DNA of 23,472 bases from a virus. The stretch covers positions 1 to 23,472 of IMG/VR virus record IMGVR_UViG_3300001848_000808; one strand, 5' to 3'. The notes beneath the pieces are model-generated. The model saw only the letters and a program-made list of their open reading frames with translations, was not told the DNA's origin and ran no database searches. Shown here in pieces: positions 14,061 through 21,253 of the stretch (positions are counted from its first letter, which is position 1; each line of letters starts with the position of its first letter). A program made the translations under genes and the position numbers.

Positions 14061-15161
14061 ATGAGCAAAGCACAATACAATCTCAGAACCGACACCAATT
14101 ATCTCAAGCGCCAGATGTTCCTGGATCCTCAGGGTCCTGTGACCATACAGCGATTTGAAGAATTCCGCTATCCCAAGATTGCCAAGTTTGAAGAAATGGC
14201 TCGGGGATTCTTTTGGATACCAGAAGAGATCAGTCTCACCAAGGATGCCAATGACTTTAAAGAATCTAGCGAAACTGTACGGCACATCTTTACCAGCAAT
14301 CTTCTGCGCCAGACTGCACTAGACAGTATTCAGGGACGATGCCCCACACAGATATTCCTACCTGTGGTCAGTGTTCCCGAGCTAGAAGCCCTGTGTCTGT
14401 TATGGGGGTTTTTTGAAACCAATCTACATAGCAAGAGCTACAGCCATATTATACGCAACATCTACAATGTGCCCAAGGACGAATTCAACAAGATACATCA
14501 GACGCAGCCCATCGTAGACATGGCCGCGCAAATAGGCCGATACTATGACGATCTCTACGTGATTAATTGCCGTCGAGAAATGGGACATAAAATTGATGAG
14601 CAGGATCATGTGCGAGCCATATGGTTGGCTCTGCATGCCAGCTATGCCCTAGAAGCCCTGCGATTCATGGTATCATTTGCTACTAGCTTGGCCATGGTAG
14701 AAAACCGTATCTTTATTGGCAATGGCAATATCATTAGCCTGATCCTACAGGACGAAATCCTGCATCGCGACTGGACTGCCTATATCATCAATCAAGTGGT
14801 GCGGGATGATGCTCGATTTGCGCAAGCTCAAAAGGATTGTGCAAACGAAGTATATCAGATCTACCAGGACGTGATACGTGAAGAAAAAGAGTGGGCCGAT
14901 TATCTATTCATGAAAGGGCCTGTGATTGGTCTCAATGCTGCTATACTCAAAGACTTTATGGACTATACCGCTAGCCTGGCCCTGCGCGAGATTGGTATAC
15001 GCTATACCGAACCTGCACCGCGTAGTACTCCCATACCCTGGTTCAGCAAACATACCAGTACCGACAAAAAGCAAACTGCCCTGCAAGAGAGCGAAAGCAC
15101 CTCATATGTTATCGGGGTGATGTCGGACGCCATAAATTATGATGAACTACCCCAAATTTAA
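14061..15161 (+). CDS. nrdB: Ribonucleoside-diphosphate reductase beta subunit, class Ia
   Basis: Small subunit holding the di-iron centre and tyrosyl radical. Ligand candidates are D88 (LLRQTALDSIQG), E119 and H123 (FFETNLHSKSY), E198 (SYALEALRF), E232 and H235 (LQDEILHRDW); the radical tyrosine would be Y127. The E119-H123 spacing is ExxxH, one residue longer than the ExxH I know from E. coli NrdB, while H to Tyr spacing is normal. The C-terminus (SSYVIGVMSDAINYDELPQI) is the acidic/aromatic tail that docks on NrdA. Length of 366 residues is normal. AAGGA precedes the ATG, 8 bases after nrdA ends. Assignment is secure; the metal-site spacing deserves an alignment. Confidence 0.96.
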   Translation: MSKAQYNLRTDTNYLKRQMFLDPQGPVTIQRFEEFRYPKIAKFEEMARGFFWIPEEISLTKDANDFKESSETVRHIFTSNLLRQTALDSIQGRCPTQIFLPVVSVPELEALCLLWGFFETNLHSKSYSHIIRNIYNVPKDEFNKIHQTQPIVDMAAQIGRYYDDLYVINCRREMGHKIDEQDHVRAIWLALHASYALEALRFMVSFATSLAMVENRIFIGNGNIISLILQDEILHRDWTAYIINQVVRDDARFAQAQKDCANEVYQIYQDVIREEKEWADYLFMKGPVIGLNAAILKDFMDYTASLALREIGIRYTEPAPRSTPIPWFSKHTSTDKKQTALQESESTSYVIGVMSDAINYDELPQI

Positions 15162-15170
15162 AGGAGATGT

Positions 15171-15410
15171 ATGAAAGCCATAGTGTGGAGTCGAGATCAA
15201 TGTGCCTATTGCGAGCAGGCCAAGAATCTTTTGAAAAGTCAAAATATCCAGTACGAAGAACGCAACATCAGTCATGGATATACTCGCGAGCAGTTGTTGG
15301 AAGCAGTGCCCGGGGCTCGTACTGTGCCTCAGATTTTTATTGATGATCGCCATATAGGTGGATTCACTGAGCTGCGTGATTATCTTCAAGGAGCTCGTGA
15401 TGCAATTTGA
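15171..15410 (+). CDS. Glutaredoxin
   Basis: 79 residues with a complete glutaredoxin fold: active-site CAYC at 11-14, TVPQIFIDDRHIGGF containing the cis-proline, and the GG-F-TEL glutathione-binding end. It would re-reduce the phage ribonucleotide reductase, the role of T4 NrdC. A very strong AAAGGAG lies just before its ATG, 9 bases after nrdB. Its last 11 bases overlap the following Sm-like gene. The length is typical of phage glutaredoxins. Confidence 0.93.
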   Translation: MKAIVWSRDQCAYCEQAKNLLKSQNIQYEERNISHGYTREQLLEAVPGARTVPQIFIDDRHIGGFTELRDYLQGARDAI

Positions 15411-15699
15411 CATCAATAGTGTTTATACCCTCAAGCTCATGTCGGGGGAAGAGCTAGTGGTCAAGGTCACTGAAAACAGTGCCGACACCATCACAGTGAG
15501 CGAGCCCGTGAGCGTGGCGCCGGGACCACAGGGCATGAATCTCATACCCAGCCTGTTCACCGCAGATCATGACAATCCCATTACCATAAATAAATCAAGC
15601 ATAGTGATGCAGGCTCTAACCGATGAACCGGTCCGGGTCAAATACATCGAGGCCACTACCGGTATACGTGTGCCCGAAAAGAAAATATTGATGAGTTAG
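15400..15699 (+). CDS. Sm-like (LSm-fold) phage protein
   Basis: 99 residues from the ATG at 15400. The alternative in-frame start at 15358 lies deep in the glutaredoxin gene, while CAAGGAG precedes 15400. The sequence (INSVYTLKLMSGEELVVKVT, then TITVSEPVSVAPG) has the five-stranded small-barrel pattern of Sm/LSm-like proteins, with a Gly-Glu-Glu turn and a later strand (VRVKYIEATTG). Sm-like proteins of this kind are conserved in marine T4-like phages, in my memory without known function. An RNA-binding role like Hfq is possible but the signature is weak. It carries an internal CATAAATA octamer and is followed two bases later by the PAAR gene. Confidence 0.72.
   Translation: MQFDINSVYTLKLMSGEELVVKVTENSADTITVSEPVSVAPGPQGMNLIPSLFTADHDNPITINKSSIVMQALTDEPVRVKYIEATTGIRVPEKKILMS
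15585..15592 (+). promoter_or_regulatory. Late-promoter-like octamer CATAAATA upstream of the PAAR module
   Basis: CATAAATA matches seven of eight bases of the T4 late motif and lies within the Sm-like gene, 108 bases before the PAAR start. It could drive the tail-tip genes 15701-17933 late, separating them from the nucleotide-metabolism genes upstream. Confidence 0.4.
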
Positions 15700-15700
15700 C

Positions 15701-15988
15701 ATGCCCAATTGTCAGCGCCTAGGTGATCCCAACACAGCCGGGGGTATAGTTACCTCGGGCGTGCCTACTGTTAGGGTCAACAATCGCTTGATCGTGATTC
15801 CTGGTATGCCTGTGACTCCACATCCCTGTTGCGGTCAGCCCGGTTGCGGTATACATTGTTCGGCTGTGACCAGCATGGGTAGCCCTAACGTACGAGCAGC
15901 CAACAGCCCAGTTATACGTACCGGTGTGGATCTAGACACCTGTGGACATCCGCGGGCAGGTGGTAGTCCCAACGTGAGAGTGAACTAA
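15701..15988 (+). CDS. PAAR-domain spike-tip protein
   Basis: 95 residues that fit the PAAR fold: an almost complete chain of short Gly/Pro/Val strands (RLGDPNTAGGIVTSGVPTVR, then VIPGMPVTPHPCC, later SMGSPNVRAANSPVIRTGVD). PAAR proteins form the sharp metal-bound tip of contractile tails; in T4 this is gp5.4, on the gp5 spike. It is rich in Cys (4, 43, 44, 49, 53, 81) and His (41, 52, 83), more than needed for the usual single metal, though which bind zinc or iron is unknown. It starts two bases after the Sm-like stop and is coupled by TAATG to the next gene, pointing to a tail-tip operon. Confidence 0.88.
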   Translation: MPNCQRLGDPNTAGGIVTSGVPTVRVNNRLIVIPGMPVTPHPCCGQPGCGIHCSAVTSMGSPNVRAANSPVIRTGVDLDTCGHPRAGGSPNVRVN

Positions 15989-17121
15989 TGGCCAGTACAA
16001 GCACTTATTCGCCCCTGGCCTTGACCGCAGGGGTGGGAATTTATAATAATACCGCATTTCAGGTCAATGCTGCATTTACTACCAATCGCGCAGCCTATGA
16101 ATCTAGTCAGCCGATTGCCAATCTCATTTTTGTTATCAATGAGTGTGCCAATAATGGTAATCTCGGCATATCGGCTAATACCCTGGCCAATGTCAAGAGC
16201 ATAGGTGCCAACGTGAGTGGCAATTACCTACCCTGTCTGGGAGATAGCCTGCCTAGTAATCTCGTGGCCACGGTGGGCAACGTGGGCTTGATAGGTAATA
16301 TATCTAACACTGCCAACGGTACCATGGGCAATGCCGCGGTGTTTTGTCAGGCATTTAGCGCCGCGCTGGGCTATATTGGTATCACCAACGGTATCATTAA
16401 CAGCGCCACCAATAGCAACCAGTACCTTGGTCCCACGTTCACCAATCAGAACAATCTCATTACCGGCGATCTCATGCGTGTGAATCCGGCGTTGCCTGCT
16501 TTCGGTGAAGATTTACGTAATCTGGGTAACTTATTTGACTTTGGCGATTTCGGGACGCCCTCGGCACTGCTATCCAAACTGAGCAAGCAGGGCAACATGA
16601 TCAATGGTACCTTGCCTGCTGTGCAGGCTGCGCTCCTGGCCCATGGCTTGACCAATCAAAACATACAAGATCTCGTGAATCAAAATCGCGAGAGCCTGTT
16701 CAACCCAGATGGATTGACACAGCCCGAGTTTGATCGCTTGCAGAAACAGGCTTATCCAGCACTGTGTGACGTGACCGGAGCCGACTTACAGGAGGTCTTG
16801 GCCATCCTGGAAGTGACCACTGCAAATTTAACCGCCATGTGTGATCTATTGGATCCCATCAAGATATTCCCCAACAGCTATGCCAGCCTCACTCTGCCCA
16901 CACCCTCGGGTGACATACTAATTTTCAATACCGACGGGTCGGTCAACAGTGCGGTCACGCCCATACTCAACAGTGGTACTCTGGTACCAGTGGGTTGTGA
17001 TCAGCTGGCCAAGATACTGCCGCCAGCATCGGCCGCAGCCAACCGAGCCATACAGGTAGCGTTCGGGCAGGTAAAAAATCTTTCGTCGGTGCCCTTGCCA
17101 AGAGTGGCGGCTATATTATGA
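15988..17121 (+). CDS. Probable tail-associated protein downstream of PAAR
   Basis: 377 residues rich in Asn, Ala, Leu and Gly, low in charge, with no recognised domain. Early parts (VGIYNNTAFQVNAAFTTNRA) and repeated NxGxIG-type stretches (NVGLIGNISNTANGTMGNAA) look like extended virion protein. The segment LTNQNIQDLVNQNRESLFNP to AYPALCDVTGADLQEVLAIL is helical. It is not a fibre of known type. Position directly behind the PAAR tip (TAATG) and before a second similar protein (ATGA) suggests a baseplate or spike component, or an effector attached to the tip. The gene is certain; the function is not. Confidence 0.7.
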   Translation: MASTSTYSPLALTAGVGIYNNTAFQVNAAFTTNRAAYESSQPIANLIFVINECANNGNLGISANTLANVKSIGANVSGNYLPCLGDSLPSNLVATVGNVGLIGNISNTANGTMGNAAVFCQAFSAALGYIGITNGIINSATNSNQYLGPTFTNQNNLITGDLMRVNPALPAFGEDLRNLGNLFDFGDFGTPSALLSKLSKQGNMINGTLPAVQAALLAHGLTNQNIQDLVNQNRESLFNPDGLTQPEFDRLQKQAYPALCDVTGADLQEVLAILEVTTANLTAMCDLLDPIKIFPNSYASLTLPTPSGDILIFNTDGSVNSAVTPILNSGTLVPVGCDQLAKILPPASAAANRAIQVAFGQVKNLSSVPLPRVAAIL

Positions 17122-17933
17122 CCACGCGACTAGAGACTCTTGTTGGACTGGATCTGGTGGCCAATGTGGCCACCCCGGTACCTGCTGCTACCCAAGCCTT
17201 CTATGCAGGTTTGGCACAAGGCACTGGTCCCAATGGAACCTTTGTAGTCACTGATGTACTGCCGGGAGCGTCGGGCATAAGAGAAAATCCTGCCTTGACT
17301 TCGGCCTTGACCCTGATCAACAGCGGAGCAGCGGCTGGCCTGACCACGCTGTATCAGCAGATGCGATCAGTAGTGACTGATGGATATGGCACGCCGCCCA
17401 CTATCGTGATACCCACGGGGCCAGCAGCCAACACCTACGCCAGTTATGATGATGCCATCCAGGCTCTAGTAGTGGCCTCCAATAACGAAATTGGTAATAT
17501 CCGGGCCAACAGTATAGCTGCCTCATCGGTGGCTCAGGCCAACCAAGACTGGACCCTGATGTCGCATGGGTGGAGTCAGTCTGGAACCACGCAGAGTCTG
17601 GCCAGTATTAACTTATCCACGTTGCCCGCGGGTGCTCAAGTGCCGGTCACGGCATTTATTGGTCTCTTGGACAGTCTGGGCGTTGACACCCAAGAAGGCA
17701 TGCAGGCCCAATATCTCGAGAGCGTGGCCAATACTGGCAATCAATATGGACAAGCTGTGGTGGCCTGTTTGAGGCAGGGACGTAACAATGCAGCCATGAA
17801 CACAGCGGGTATAGGCCATGACAATGCAGTACCGGATCAACCCACCAGTGAGCCACCGCAGGCCAATCTGGGCAACGCTAACTATACCGTGAGTGAAGCC
17901 CGAGCCTACGTGAACAGCAATTTGACTAGCTAA
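17118..17933 (+). CDS. Second probable tail-associated protein of the PAAR module
   Basis: 271 residues, Ala/Thr/Asn-rich and neutral, with the same composition style as the upstream protein but no obvious sequence repeat of it. Helical segments such as YASYDDAIQALVVASNNEIG and TQEGMQAQYLESVANTGNQY alternate with Gly/Pro loops. The C-terminus (GNANYTVSEARAYVNSNLTS) is short and ordered-looking. No catalytic motif is seen. It overlaps the previous stop as ATGA and ends the module, followed by a promoter gap. Virion location is inferred from context only. Confidence 0.7.
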   Translation: MTTRLETLVGLDLVANVATPVPAATQAFYAGLAQGTGPNGTFVVTDVLPGASGIRENPALTSALTLINSGAAAGLTTLYQQMRSVVTDGYGTPPTIVIPTGPAANTYASYDDAIQALVVASNNEIGNIRANSIAASSVAQANQDWTLMSHGWSQSGTTQSLASINLSTLPAGAQVPVTAFIGLLDSLGVDTQEGMQAQYLESVANTGNQYGQAVVACLRQGRNNAAMNTAGIGHDNAVPDQPTSEPPQANLGNANYTVSEARAYVNSNLTS

Positions 17934-17949
17934 CTTGAGCACTTGGTGG

Positions 17950-17978
17950 TTGTGATCCAATTGGGATACATTTATAAT
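17950..17978 (+). promoter_or_regulatory. Sigma70 promoter upstream of the ligase region
   Basis: TTGTGA at 17950-17955 and a perfect TATAAT at 17973-17978, 17 bases apart, within the 74-base gap before the 18008 gene. The spacer holds the 8-base palindrome CCAATTGG (17957-17964), a possible operator half-seen. GGGAGA at 17998-18003 is the ribosome site for the first gene. Confidence 0.7.
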
Positions 17979-18007
17979 AGCAATCTATCACACCACCGGG
18001 AGAACTC

Positions 18008-18238
18008 ATGTCACGTATTAGCGTTTACAAAACCATTGAAGCCGAAGTCGATGTTGAAGTTGAGATAGATGATTTTGATACCGAAGATCTCGTGGCCGAA
18101 CTGGAGCGACGAGATTATCTCCCCAAGTCGGATCATTTGTTCCAGATAAACAAAATCTATGAAAAGCGTAGAATGGGTGTTGATTATCAACAAGAGCTGG
18201 ATGAATTGATTTGGCAAACACTGGGGAGGATCAGCTGA
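18008..18238 (+). CDS. Small acidic phage protein, function unknown
   Basis: 76 residues, strongly acidic in the first half (VDVEVEIDDFDTEDLVAELE), with a helical second half (EKRRMGVDYQQELDELIWQT). The alternating acidic/hydrophobic strand followed by a helix is seen in small proteins that mimic DNA or bind another protein, but no family is recognised. It is first behind a good sigma70 promoter, so probably early, and lies 31 bases before the ligase-like gene. A role with that protein is only contextual inference. Confidence 0.72.
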   Translation: MSRISVYKTIEAEVDVEVEIDDFDTEDLVAELERRDYLPKSDHLFQINKIYEKRRMGVDYQQELDELIWQTLGRIS

Positions 18239-18269
18239 TTCGGCTGACCCAGTAGTTGGAGGAGTCAAG

Positions 18270-19253
18270 GTGGCTGCTGCCTGGATCCTGGAGTTGGAAA
18301 GTTCAGACAGTCACCAGCACAAGGAACGGGTGATTGAAAAAGCCCTCATGGCTGCTCAATTGGGCAGTAGTGATGCTCAAGTGTTCCTATACAATTGCTA
18401 TGCAGCCTACAATCCCTACTGGACCTTTAACATACAACAGGTACCCGAGACTGAAGGCATTACGGGTCAAAGCAATCTCTGGGTTTCATTCTGGAGCCTC
18501 TTGGAGGCCTTGCGTACTCGCAGCGTGACTGGCGGCAATGCCCGGGCTGCTGTAGCGGAAATCAGCCAACGGTTTGACAGCGAAGAATGGAACGGGCTGG
18601 CACGTCGGGTGCTGCTCAAGGATTTGGCTTGTGGTATAAATGAAAAAATCATCAATCAAGTAGTGGGCAAGAGTCAGTGGCGCATCCCGATATTTGCCTG
18701 TCAGCTACCCGGATCTCACAACAATCACTCAAATAAACTACATGGTCAAAAACGCCTGGAGATCCAGTTGGATGGTATACGGGTGTTAGCAGTAGTGACT
18801 GAGTCATGTACTACGCTCTATAACCGAGATGGGCAGGTACTTGAAAACTTCCCCCACGTGCAAGATACAATTGAAGCCAATCGTGTGGCGCTCCGCCTGA
18901 TATATCCCCATGTACTGGATGGAGAAATTGTGGGAAATGATATGCACCCGGTATACCATATATTTGATGCTTTGCCCCTGGCAGAATTTGAGGCCGGTCA
19001 ATATCGTGTGCCCTTGCGTGATCGACTGGCTTGGTTGGATCGGCTACGCCGGGTGTTTTGGGATACCGATTGTTTGCGCATCATGAACGGTATTGAAGTT
19101 GATTTGGATACCGCAGCCGGACATGACCAACTGCGTCGTTATAGACTGGATGCAGCGCACGATGGATTCGGGGGTATCATGGTCAAAGATATGGCTGCGC
19201 CCTATGTATGCAAACGATCCAACGGCTGGATACAGCTTGAATCTGCTGTATAA
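18270..19253 (+). CDS. DNA ligase-like protein without catalytic lysines (pseudo-ligase)
   Basis: 327 residues starting at GTG behind GGAGGAG. The N-terminal half is helical like the ATP-dependent ligase N domain (LLKDLACGINEKIINQVVGK at 115-134). The adenylation domain follows: motif I reads LEIQLDGIR, with Gln166 where the adenylated lysine of KxDG should be; motif III is LDGEIVG (E219). Motif IV is FGGIMVKD with Gly301 replacing the usual Glu. Motif V is GWIQLESAV, where Gln322 and Glu324 replace both lysines. The protein ends there, so the OB-fold domain is absent. It should be unable to form the lysine-AMP intermediate, yet the frame is intact and codon use matches its neighbours, arguing that it is maintained. 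It may bind nicks or regulate the intact ligase next door. Could also be a decaying gp30. Confidence 0.8.
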   Translation: MAAAWILELESSDSHQHKERVIEKALMAAQLGSSDAQVFLYNCYAAYNPYWTFNIQQVPETEGITGQSNLWVSFWSLLEALRTRSVTGGNARAAVAEISQRFDSEEWNGLARRVLLKDLACGINEKIINQVVGKSQWRIPIFACQLPGSHNNHSNKLHGQKRLEIQLDGIRVLAVVTESCTTLYNRDGQVLENFPHVQDTIEANRVALRLIYPHVLDGEIVGNDMHPVYHIFDALPLAEFEAGQYRVPLRDRLAWLDRLRRVFWDTDCLRIMNGIEVDLDTAAGHDQLRRYRLDAAHDGFGGIMVKDMAAPYVCKRSNGWIQLESAV

Positions 19254-19273
19254 TCAAGCACTTAGCACAGCCA

Positions 19274-19302
19274 TTGACATCAAATACCAATTCAGCTATT
19301 AT
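19274..19302 (+). promoter_or_regulatory. Strong sigma70 promoter for the intact DNA ligase
   Basis: A perfect -35 TTGACA at 19274-19279, 17-base spacing and TATTAT at 19297-19302 (an overlapping TATACT at 19300-19305 is an alternative with 20-base spacing). It sits in the 77-base gap between the two ligase genes, close before the ATG at 19331. It is the best host-type promoter in the window and gives the ligase independent, probably early, expression. A GGGGCGAG stretch before the ATG is a modest ribosome site. Confidence 0.75.
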
Positions 19303-19330
19303 ACTGTTTTAGTCAACGATTGGGGCGAGT

Positions 19331-20668
19331 ATGAAATCAACTCTCGGCATTATTACCGAAATCGCAGCAACCGCCAGCACCAAAGCCAAAGAAGCAATTA
19401 TCCGGCGAGAAGAAAAGAATCCTGCGCTGCGAGCCACATTCGCTGCCGCATATGATCCCACCGTTTCCTACTATGTCAAGAAAATCCCCGCATACCTGAC
19501 TAAGGGTTCGGGCGAACTGTTGGAAGCGATCAAGAGCCTGGACCAGTTGGCAAAACGTCAGCTGACTGGGCAAGCGGGCATTGACCATCTGCAAAGCGTC
19601 CTGGAATCAGTCAGCGCAGATGATGCAAAAGTTATCGAGCGTATTATTGATCGCGACTTGAAGTGCGGTGCAAGCGATACGCTGGCTTCACGTGTTTGGA
19701 AAAAGCTGGTTCCGGAATTCCCCTACATGCGTTGTTCGCTGCTCAAGGCAGTCAAAGTTGAAAAATGGAATTGGCAGCAGGGTGTTATTAGCCAGCTCAA
19801 GGGTGATGGCAGTTTTGCCAACAGCGATATCGTTGATGGCGAAGCTGTGGTTTCCAGCCGCGCTGGCAAACAATATCCCGCCGGCGCACTGAAAAACATC
19901 ACTGACGAACTGGTTGCTGTATTTCCCGATGATGTGCGTGTTATTGGCGAACTGCTGGTTGAACGTGATGGCAAAGTTCTGCCGCGTGAAATTGGCAATG
20001 GAATCCTGAACTCGGTTGCCAAGGGTGGCGAGTTTGATGCAGGTGATCGTCCTGTTTACATGGTGTGGGACATTATCCCGCTGGAGTTGGCTGTGGCCGA
20101 TGGTCGCTGCAAAACGCCCTATACCGAACGCTTGGCCTCCCTTACTGCAATCCTCAATAAAGCCAAAACTAAGTCTGTTTCGCTTATTGAAACGCGCATC
20201 GTGCATAGCATGAAGGAAGCCTATGCTCACTATTTTGAACTGGTGAAAAAAGGGTTTGAAGGCACGATCATCAAAGAACCCCAGGGTGTGTGGGCCGATG
20301 GCACTAGCAAAGAACAAGTCAAACTCAAAGTTGAGTTTGAAGTAGATCTGGAGATCACTGGGTTCAATGCTGGCAACGGCAAAAATGCTGCTACCTTTGG
20401 TTCGATCGAATGCAAAACATCCGACAAGAAATTGGCTGTAAATGTGTCCGGCTTTACTGACAGTGAGCGTCTGCGCATTCACAAGATCCGCAAACAATTG
20501 CTTGGTACGATTATGACAGTCAAAGCCAATAGCATTATGCCCCCGGCGGGTAGTGGTGTGTATAGCCTGTTCCTCCCGCGCTTTGCGGAGTTCAGGGACG
20601 ACAAACGTGTTGCTGACAGCCTGGCTCGTGTGCAAGAACAATTTGATGCAGTGATCAAAGTAAAGTAA
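19331..20668 (+). CDS. 30: ATP-dependent DNA ligase, T4 gp30 type
   Basis: Seals nicks in replicating and repaired phage DNA. The N-terminal part (EIAATASTKAKEAIIRREEK, then VSYYVKKIP) lines up with T4 gp30. Motif I is QLKGDGSF with K157. Motif III is IGELLV (E207), then YMVWDIIP. Motif IV is FEGTIIKEP (E310, K315), motif V is VKLKVEFEVDLEI (K331, K333), and the OB domain fills 340-445. All catalytic residues are present; 445 residues is slightly shorter than T4 (487). The residue two after KxDG is Phe where many ligases have Arg. Codon use differs from the neighbours: I find no ATA for Ile, and an open antisense frame exactly in register shows no TTA, CTA or TCA over codons 120-437. This suggests transfer. 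It has its own promoter and a TAATG link to the next gene. Confidence 0.95.
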   Translation: MKSTLGIITEIAATASTKAKEAIIRREEKNPALRATFAAAYDPTVSYYVKKIPAYLTKGSGELLEAIKSLDQLAKRQLTGQAGIDHLQSVLESVSADDAKVIERIIDRDLKCGASDTLASRVWKKLVPEFPYMRCSLLKAVKVEKWNWQQGVISQLKGDGSFANSDIVDGEAVVSSRAGKQYPAGALKNITDELVAVFPDDVRVIGELLVERDGKVLPREIGNGILNSVAKGGEFDAGDRPVYMVWDIIPLELAVADGRCKTPYTERLASLTAILNKAKTKSVSLIETRIVHSMKEAYAHYFELVKKGFEGTIIKEPQGVWADGTSKEQVKLKVEFEVDLEITGFNAGNGKNAATFGSIECKTSDKKLAVNVSGFTDSERLRIHKIRKQLLGTIMTVKANSIMPPAGSGVYSLFLPRFAEFRDDKRVADSLARVQEQFDAVIKVK

Positions 20669-20973
20669 TGGTAGCGACGGTATTGCTACTGGTTCTCATG
20701 AGCCGCCGAGGTCATCTTGGTGATAGTGAAGAAGTAGACAAAGAAGATCCAGTGCAACGTGGAAACATGATTCTGCTGGTGTCACTGTGTTGGATGGGAC
20801 TTTGGCCCCTGTTTGTGCTAATTGGACTGGGCAGTTTGATAGAACATTACGAACTTCACGAGCGTCTTGGTATCCGCAAGCTGGGAATAGTGCCCAAATG
20901 GTTAGGCAACTTTAGTAAACCCTATACGCCCCAATCAACACTGCGCAAATTACAAAAGGATTATAGCCAATGA
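20668..20973 (+). CDS. Small membrane protein, function unknown
   Basis: 101 residues beginning at the TAATG shared with the ligase stop. A short hydrophobic N-terminus (VATVLLLVLM) is followed by an acidic loop and a long hydrophobic segment at about 34-59 (ILLVSLCWMGLWPLFVLIGL), then a basic C-terminal region (LGIRKLGIVPKWLGNFSKPY). One firm and one possible transmembrane helix are predicted by eye. Coupling to the ligase may be accidental. The small size and membrane location fit an auxiliary early protein that alters the host envelope; no family is recognised. Confidence 0.72.
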   Translation: MVATVLLLVLMSRRGHLGDSEEVDKEDPVQRGNMILLVSLCWMGLWPLFVLIGLGSLIEHYELHERLGIRKLGIVPKWLGNFSKPYTPQSTLRKLQKDYSQ

Positions 20974-21251
20974 TTAACATTAACTTGATTATTCGTAATG
21001 TACGCAGCAATCTTTATCGTTCGCTGTATTATTACGGTAATAAAACGTTCTGGCAGCACAAATATTGGGAAGTGCAGGCCATGCTGACGGATAATTTAGT
21101 CTGCGCACAATTCAACTGGACAGCACGATGCGATCACGCCGGTGTTGAATTGGAGTTGGGACTATTGCACTTCAATGTAGTATTTAGGTTTTACGACAAT
21201 AGGCACTGGGATTATATATCAGAATCCTACAATATGTATCAGGACGAATAA
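20970..21251 (+). CDS. Small aromatic-rich phage protein, function unknown
   Basis: 93 residues, starting in an ATGA overlap with the previous gene. It is rich in Tyr, Trp, Asn and Arg (LYRSLYYYGNKTFWQHKYWE; NVVFRFYDNRHWDY). The pattern suggests a compact alpha/beta or beta domain without a membrane segment or recognisable active site. It belongs to the string of small accessory genes behind the ligase. Nothing in the sequence tells its role. Confidence 0.72.
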   Translation: MININLIIRNVRSNLYRSLYYYGNKTFWQHKYWEVQAMLTDNLVCAQFNWTARCDHAGVELELGLLHFNVVFRFYDNRHWDYISESYNMYQDE

Positions 21252-21253
21252 CA

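Noticed and set aside
11737-15161. Search for introns, inteins or homing endonucleases in nrdA and nrdB
   Set aside because: Both frames are uninterrupted and of normal length with all motifs in place.
18231-18246. Short hairpin TCAGC/GCTGA between the acidic protein gene and the pseudo-ligase
   Set aside because: Five base pairs without a T run; too weak for a terminator and not clearly regulatory.
19688-20641. 317-codon open frame on the minus strand opposite the DNA ligase
   Set aside because: It is in exact codon register with the ligase and is open only because the ligase lacks TTA, CTA and TCA codons. There is no ribosome site and the protein resembles nothing; the sense strand encodes a clear gp30 ligase.
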